NCBI GenBank assembly: GCA_945632055.1
Contig: CALZCU010000055.1
Span: 1 to 6,516 of the forward strand
Length of the DNA stretch: 6,516 nucleotides
Direction: 5' to 3'
Source of the DNA: an uncultured Ruminococcus sp.
GTDB taxonomy: Bacteria > Bacillota > Clostridia > Oscillospirales > Acutalibacteraceae
Of this stretch, positions 1 through 3,614 are shown in pieces; position 1 is the first letter of the stretch, and each line of letters starts with the position of its first letter. The notes below the pieces were generated by a model that did not search any database, was not told the origin of the DNA, and saw only the letters and a program-made list of their open reading frames with translations. The translations under genes and the position numbers were made by a program.

Positions 1-698
1 CTATCCAGATGGATTTAAAAATCAGCGGACTTACTCCCGAAATGGTTAAGGAAGCTCTTGAAAAAACTCACAAGGCTCGTCTGTTCATTCTTGACGAGGT
101 TATGCTCAAGGCTATTGCAGAGCCGAGAGAGCAGCTCTCCGAGTATGCACCCAAGATGTTCACAACTACCATTCCTGCTGACAAAATCAGCGAGGTAATC
201 GGCAAGAGCGGCAAGGTAATCAAGGAGATTCAGGCTGAGTGCGGCGTTAAGGTTGACATTGAGGAGGACGGCGAGTTCGGTCAGGTATTTGTTTCCGGTC
301 TTGACGCTGATAAGTGCAACCGTGCAATTGAAATCATCAATACAATCGCAGTTGACCCCGAGCCGGGCGCAATGTACCTCGGCAAGGTTACCCGTATTAT
401 GGATTTCGGTGCATTTGTTGAGATTGCTCCGGGCAAGGAAGGACTTGTTCATGTTTCTCAGCTTGATGTAAAGCGCACAGAGAATGTAACCGATGTGGTT
501 AATGTCGGCGATATAATTCGTGTAAAGGTTATGGAGATTGACGACAAGGGTAGACTTAACCTTTCACGCCGTCAGGTACTCATTGATGTTGACGGACTTA
601 CTCCCGAAAACGATACAGACGCAGAAAAGTCATCTCGTCCTCGCAGACCTTACGGCAATGACCGCAGAGGCGGCTTCAACCGTAACAACAGAAAGTAA
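1..698 (+). CDS. pnp: Polynucleotide phosphorylase, C-terminal part (5' end outside window)
   Basis: This is a 3'-5' phosphorolytic exoribonuclease that degrades RNA to nucleoside diphosphates in the cytoplasm and takes part in mRNA turnover. The reading frame is open from the first full codon (base 3), and the ATG at 9 is internal: the flanking peptide (IQMDLKISGLTPE, then the THKAR..ILDEVM stretch) is the end of the second RNase PH-like core domain. A KH domain follows (about 162-300) with its GxxG loop as GKSG at 201-212. Next is an S1 RNA-binding domain (about 366-572) containing the GKV..I.DFGAFVE and GLVHVSQL signatures. The protein ends in a short Arg/Asn/Gly-rich basic tail (about 630-695), plausibly an extra RNA contact. 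The stop is TAA at 696-698, followed directly by a terminator, so pnp is the last gene of its transcript. The identity is secure; only the N-terminal two thirds is missing. Confidence 0.97.
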   Translation, partial: IQMDLKISGLTPEMVKEALEKTHKARLFILDEVMLKAIAEPREQLSEYAPKMFTTTIPADKISEVIGKSGKVIKEIQAECGVKVDIEEDGEFGQVFVSGLDADKCNRAIEIINTIAVDPEPGAMYLGKVTRIMDFGAFVEIAPGKEGLVHVSQLDVKRTENVTDVVNVGDIIRVKVMEIDDKGRLNLSRRQVLIDVDGLTPENDTDAEKSSRPRRPYGNDRRGGFNRNNRK

Positions 699-712
699 TA
701 TTTGATTATTTC

Positions 713-750
713 AAAGCGTTCAGTCTGATTCAGGGCTGAACGCTTTTGTT
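713..750 (+). terminator. Rho-independent terminator of pnp
   Basis: A perfect 11-bp stem is formed by 713-723 (AAAGCGTTCAG) and 736-746 (CTGAACGCTTT). It can extend by three more pairs, two of them G-T, to leave a 6-base loop at 727-732. A T-rich run (TTTTGTT, 744-750) completes the classic intrinsic terminator. It lies 14 bases after the pnp stop and separates pnp from the nusB operon. The A-rich 5' foot pairs with part of the T run, so weak activity in the opposite direction is possible but there is no gene there to serve. Confidence 0.92.
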
Positions 751-789
751 CTAAGTAATTTGTTCGTAAATGGTCGGTCAAAACAGGAT

Positions 790-816
790 TTGCAATATCA
801 ATCTGTTTGCTATACT
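790..816 (+). promoter_or_regulatory. Weak promoter-like boxes (TTGCAA / TATACT, 15-bp spacer)
   Basis: TTGCAA at 790-795 and TATACT at 811-816 resemble sigma-A -35 and -10 boxes, but the spacer is only 15 bp, which is suboptimal. The same pair of hexamers recurs about 30 bp downstream with ideal spacing, so this copy may be an inactive duplicate or the result of A+T-rich sequence drift. I rate it as a weak candidate only. Confidence 0.25.
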
Positions 817-819
817 TTA

Positions 820-848
820 TTGCAATAATTATTAAAATATATTATACT
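820..848 (+). promoter_or_regulatory. Candidate upstream promoter (TTGCAA-17-TATACT)
   Basis: The -35-like box TTGCAA (820-825) is separated by exactly 17 bp from the -10-like box TATACT (843-848), in very A+T-rich DNA. A start site would be expected near 854-856, which coincides with the left edge of the inverted repeat at 853-933. A transcript from here would begin with that hairpin and read on into nusB, so it could be a secondary promoter of the nusB operon or drive a short structured RNA. The A+T richness of the region raises the chance of a fortuitous match. Confidence 0.45.
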
Positions 849-852
849 GATA

Positions 853-933
853 TTATGGAACCACTGAATAAATCACACTGAGAGTTGTTTGCACATCTTG
901 CTTGCACAAACGATTTAATCAGTGCTTCCCTAA
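853..933. repeat. Imperfect inverted repeat, possible MITE or structured RNA
   Basis: The arms 853-874 and 912-933 are complementary at 19 of 22 positions (mismatches at 856/930, 861/925 and 868/918). They enclose a 37-bp centre that can form a smaller inner hairpin (GTTTG 887-891 with CAAAC 907-911). The outer ends carry TA on both sides (854-855 and 931-932), compatible with a TA target duplication as made by Tc1/mariner-IS630-type elements and their non-autonomous derivatives. No coding sequence lies inside and the element is about 80 bp, so if mobile it would be a MITE moved by a transposase elsewhere. The hexamer CACTGA also appears twice in direct orientation on the left side (862-867 and 876-881). 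The alternative is a chromosomally encoded RNA hairpin or attenuator in front of nusB. The structure is certain; its nature is inferred. Confidence 0.6.
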
Positions 934-967
934 ATTCAAAATTGAAAGCCAATCCGGTGCAAAATAA

Positions 968-996
968 TTTACATTTCAGTTTTGATATGTTATAAT
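968..996 (+). promoter_or_regulatory. Sigma-A promoter of the nusB operon
   Basis: TTTACA (968-973, 5 of 6 to consensus) and a perfect TATAAT (991-996) are separated by 17 bp. A TG at 988-989 gives an extended -10. The expected start is around 1002-1004, leaving a leader of about 30 bases before the nusB ATG. This is the best promoter in the window and most likely drives nusB through dnaE. The leader is too short for a riboswitch, and I see no operator-like palindrome over the boxes. Confidence 0.85.
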
Positions 997-1023
997 TGTA
1001 AAAACAATAATTCAGATTAAGTT

Positions 1024-1027
1024 GGTG
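1024..1027 (+). promoter_or_regulatory. Ribosome binding site deciding the nusB start
   Basis: GGTG at 1024-1027 lies 5 bases before the ATG at 1033 and matches the 3' part of the AGGAGGTG consensus. The in-frame GTG at 1027 overlaps this site and has no Shine-Dalgarno sequence of its own upstream. This favours ATG 1033 as the start. Confidence 0.6.
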
Positions 1028-1032
1028 TGAGT

Positions 1033-1470
1033 ATGAGCAACGAAATAAATGAAAATCAGGTTAAGCTCAGCAGAAGCGAGGCGAGAGAACAGGCTTTTAT
1101 GCTGTTGTTCTCAAAATCCTTTGACGATGAGCCGCTTGAAGAAACAATCGAGGATAATGCAGAAATGTTCAATGGCGGAGTCTGCGGCTATGCACAGGCA
1201 GTAGTAGGCGCAATTCAGGATAAGCAGGAGGAGCTTGACGCTCTGATTGCAGGCTTTCTGAAAAAAGGCTGGACAATTTCCCGAATTTCCAAGCCGTCAC
1301 TTGCAATTCTGCGCCTTGCCTTTTACGAAATAAAGTATGTCGACAGCGTTCCTGCAAGCGTGTCGGTCAATGAGGCAGTAGAGCTTGCCAAAAAATATAC
1401 GATTGATGAGAGTAAGTTTGTAAACGGAATCCTCGGTGCATTTGTCAGAAGTGAAGAGGAAGCAAAATGA
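1033..1470 (+). CDS. nusB: Transcription antitermination factor NusB
   Basis: NusB pairs with ribosomal protein S10 (NusE) and binds boxA RNA, supporting processive antitermination of rRNA operons in the cytoplasm. From ATG 1033 the protein has 145 residues, normal for the family. It has the expected all-helical signatures: SRSEAREQAFMLLF near the N-terminus (about 13-26), the W-T-I-S-R-I..PSLAILRLAFYEI stretch in the middle, VNEAVELAKKY (about 112-122) and FVNGIL (129-134). A GTG two codons upstream (1027) is possible but lacks a ribosome site. The gene heads the operon, lies about 30 bases after a strong promoter, and its TGA overlaps the next ATG as ATGA. It ends in an acidic tail (SEEEAK). 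The identity is secure from sequence pattern. Confidence 0.95.
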   Translation: MSNEINENQVKLSRSEAREQAFMLLFSKSFDDEPLEETIEDNAEMFNGGVCGYAQAVVGAIQDKQEELDALIAGFLKKGWTISRISKPSLAILRLAFYEIKYVDSVPASVSVNEAVELAKKYTIDESKFVNGILGAFVRSEEEAK

Positions 1471-2411
1471 GTCTTTTTCTCGGAATTGACACCTCAAACT
1501 ACACAACTTCAACTGCGCTTTTTAACGATTGCACAGGTGAGATGCTTCAGCAAAAAAAGCTACTTCCTGTAAAATCGGGACAGCTCGGACTGCGCCAGAG
1601 CGATGCGGTTTTTCATCACACTGCACAGCTCCACGCTCTCATAACGAGCCTTTTAAAAGATATTGATGTAAGTCAGATTGCCGCAATCGGTGCTTCGGTA
1701 AAGCCAAGACCGATTGAAGGCTCTTATATGCCGTGTTTCACTGTCGGAGAGAACACGGCAAAAATTTTATCGGCTGTGCTTAAAAAGCCGCTATTTCCGT
1801 TTTCACATCAGGAGGGGCATATTGCGGCGGCACTTTTCTCGTCAAAGAGAGAGGATTTATTCTGTAAGGACTTTATTGCCTTTCACATAAGCGGAGGTAC
1901 TACCGAAGCAGTGCTTGCAAAAGGCTTTGGCGACGGATTTTCTGCTGAGCTTGTCGCATCATCTCTTGATTTACACGCAGGACAGGCTGTGGACAGAGTA
2001 GGATTAATGCTCGGTCTTAACTTCCCGTGCGGGGCGGAGCTTGAAAGGCTCGCTTTGAAAAATACCGAGAAAATAATCGTTCACCCAACCCTAAAGGGCT
2101 GTGACTGCTGTCTTAGCGGTGTGGAAAATCTCTGTAGAAAGCTGTTTGACGAGGGCAGAAGCAGAGAGTACATTTCAGCCTACTGCCTTGAATACATCAA
2201 AAAATCGCTTATGCTTATGACCGACGGACTGCTTGAAAAATACGGCAAACTGCCCTTGCTCTATGCAGGCGGTGTGATGTCGAATACAATCATAAAAAAT
2301 TCTTTTACAGAAAAATACAACGCTGTTTTTGCCGAGCCTTCATTCTCAACCGATAATGCGGCTGGCACAGCGTATCTTGCTTACAGGAAGTTTAAAAATG
2401 TACACACCTGA
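1467..2411 (+). CDS. TsaD/Kae1-family paralogue, function unproven
   Basis: This 314-residue protein has the ASKHA fold of the TsaD/Kae1/Qri7 family (formerly 'O-sialoglycoprotein endopeptidase'), whose true members make tRNA t6A37. Matching landmarks are: N-terminal GIDTSNYTTS (6-15, where TsaD has GIETSCDET); the metal-binding H-x3-H as H114 and H118 (HQEGH); the nucleotide loop HISGGTTE (140-147, TsaD SGGHT); AVDRVGLMLGL..P.GAELERLA (174-196); LSG (216-218); AGGVMSN (267-273); and STDNAAG (294-300), where D296 is the usual third metal ligand. The metal and ATP sites therefore look intact, but the N-terminal and SGG motifs differ from canonical TsaD. This suggests a Clostridia-specific paralogue rather than the housekeeping enzyme, which I expect elsewhere in the genome. 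A cysteine cluster (C212, C214, C215, with C188 and C223 nearby) is unusual. The start ATG is preceded by AGAGGA (1455-1460) and overlaps the nusB stop. The gene overlaps xseA by 14 bases. Substrate and partner are unknown. Confidence 0.85.
   Translation: MSLFLGIDTSNYTTSTALFNDCTGEMLQQKKLLPVKSGQLGLRQSDAVFHHTAQLHALITSLLKDIDVSQIAAIGASVKPRPIEGSYMPCFTVGENTAKILSAVLKKPLFPFSHQEGHIAAALFSSKREDLFCKDFIAFHISGGTTEAVLAKGFGDGFSAELVASSLDLHAGQAVDRVGLMLGLNFPCGAELERLALKNTEKIIVHPTLKGCDCCLSGVENLCRKLFDEGRSREYISAYCLEYIKKSLMLMTDGLLEKYGKLPLLYAGGVMSNTIIKNSFTEKYNAVFAEPSFSTDNAAGTAYLAYRKFKNVHT
2385..2390 (+). promoter_or_regulatory. Ribosome binding site deciding the xseA start
   Basis: AGGAAG at 2385-2390 lies 7 bases before the ATG at 2398, inside the end of the preceding gene. 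An earlier in-frame ATG at 2329 would add 23 residues that resemble nothing in the family and are the shifted reading of the TsaD-like C-terminus. The start at 2398 is therefore chosen. Confidence 0.8.
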
Positions 2412-3612
2412 ATTTACTGCACCGAGGGTGCTGAGTGTATCACAGCTCAATTTTTATATTAAATCGATTATAGAAAATGACGCTAAGCTCAACCTTGTCT
2501 TTCTGACGGGTGAGATCTCCAATCTGACTGACCACTACAGAAGCGGTCACATCTATCTATCTTTAAAGGACGAAAAATCGGTAATCAGAGCCGTAATGTT
2601 TTCGGGCAACGCAAGAAATCTTCGCTTTAAGCCGGCTGACGGAATGAAGGTAATCTGCCGGGGCAGAGTGGCTGTTTATGAGCCGACAGGGCAGTATCAG
2701 CTCTACATTGAGGATATGCAGCCCGACGGAATCGGTGCACTTAACTTAGCCTATGAACAGCTGAAGAAAAAGCTCTCGGAAAAAGGACTGTTTGATTCCG
2801 CTCACAAAAAGCCGCTTCCGAAATTTCCAAAAACAGTCGGAGTAATAACATCTCCGACAGGAGCGGCAGTTCAGGATATACGCAATATACTTTTCAGACG
2901 ATTTCCTTGCATAAATGTTGTGATGTGTCCTGTGCTTGTTCAGGGCGACAGTGCGCCCGAACAGCTTATAAGGGCAGTGCAGACGCTTGATAAATACAAA
3001 GCCTGTGATGTAATAATAATCGGTAGGGGCGGTGGCTCAATCGAGGACTTGTGGGCGTTTAACAGCGAGGATCTTGCATATGCAATTTATGATTGCAGTA
3101 TACCCGTGATTTCTGCGGTCGGTCACGAAACTGACTTTACGATATGCGACTTTGTTTCCGATATGAGAGCGCCTACTCCTTCGGCGGCGGCAGAGCTTGC
3201 AGTGCCCGACAAAAACGAGCTTATGTCATATTATCTTTCACAGCGGCAGTATGTTTCTTCGCTGTGCGATTCAATAATAAAAAACAACAGAGCTTGCCTT
3301 GCCGACCTGCAAAGGAGGATTTCGCTTGCTTCACCGGGCTCAAAAATTACTGAGCTTGAGGGCAGACTCAGCTTACAGCAAAGCAGGCTTCAGACTCTCA
3401 TCAATGAAAAATACAGCGAAAAATCAAACTCAATAACAAGGCTTTCCTCAAAGCTCGAAGCATTGAATCCAATTTCGATTCTTTCAAGAGGCTACTGCAT
3501 TGCGGAAAAGGATGGCTGTGTTGTCAGCTCAAGCAAACAGCTTGAAACGGGCGATTGCTTCACTCTTGAATTGTCCGACGGAAAAATAAACGCAACAGTA
3601 AACGGTGATTAA
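2398..3612 (+). CDS. xseA: Exodeoxyribonuclease VII large subunit
   Basis: This is the catalytic subunit of exonuclease VII, a metal-independent enzyme that degrades single-stranded DNA from both ends to oligonucleotides and acts in repair. From ATG 2398 it has 404 residues, close to the family norm. Domains are: an N-terminal OB-fold (about 10-105, with LSVSQLNFYIK, LTGEISNLT and HIYLSLKD); the catalytic core with GVITSPTGAA (148-157), GRGGGSIEDLW (209-219), VGHETD (241-246) and DMRAPTPSAAAE (255-266); a helical, coiled-coil-prone segment (about 270-345) that in the family binds the small subunits; and the C-terminal NPISILSRGYC patch (ending near 367). It overlaps the upstream TsaD-like gene and is followed after 2 bases by dnaE. 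The small subunit gene xseB, commonly adjacent, is not here. The enzyme would need an XseB encoded elsewhere to work as the family is known to. Confidence 0.97.
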   Translation: MYTPEFTAPRVLSVSQLNFYIKSIIENDAKLNLVFLTGEISNLTDHYRSGHIYLSLKDEKSVIRAVMFSGNARNLRFKPADGMKVICRGRVAVYEPTGQYQLYIEDMQPDGIGALNLAYEQLKKKLSEKGLFDSAHKKPLPKFPKTVGVITSPTGAAVQDIRNILFRRFPCINVVMCPVLVQGDSAPEQLIRAVQTLDKYKACDVIIIGRGGGSIEDLWAFNSEDLAYAIYDCSIPVISAVGHETDFTICDFVSDMRAPTPSAAAELAVPDKNELMSYYLSQRQYVSSLCDSIIKNNRACLADLQRRISLASPGSKITELEGRLSLQQSRLQTLINEKYSEKSNSITRLSSKLEALNPISILSRGYCIAEKDGCVVSSSKQLETGDCFTLELSDGKINATVNGD

Positions 3613-3614
3613 TT

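Noticed and set aside
15..452. 145-codon open frame on the minus strand across pnp
   Set aside because: It lies wholly antisense to a strongly recognisable pnp coding region. Its translation resembles no family I know, and I see no promoter or ribosome site for it.
853..933. Inverted repeat as a second intrinsic terminator
   Set aside because: The stem is long but A+T-rich and is not followed by a T run after 933 on the + strand, so it does not fit a Rho-independent terminator.
699..1032. Riboswitch or tRNA in the pnp-nusB gap
   Set aside because: No cloverleaf or known riboswitch core could be recognised. The only structures are the pnp terminator and the 853-933 inverted repeat, and the leader after the main promoter is only about 30 bases.
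2329..2397. Longer xseA with 23 extra N-terminal residues from ATG 2329
   Set aside because: The extra peptide is a shifted reading of the TsaD-like C-terminus, while a good ribosome site and the family-typical MYTPEFT start occur at 2398.
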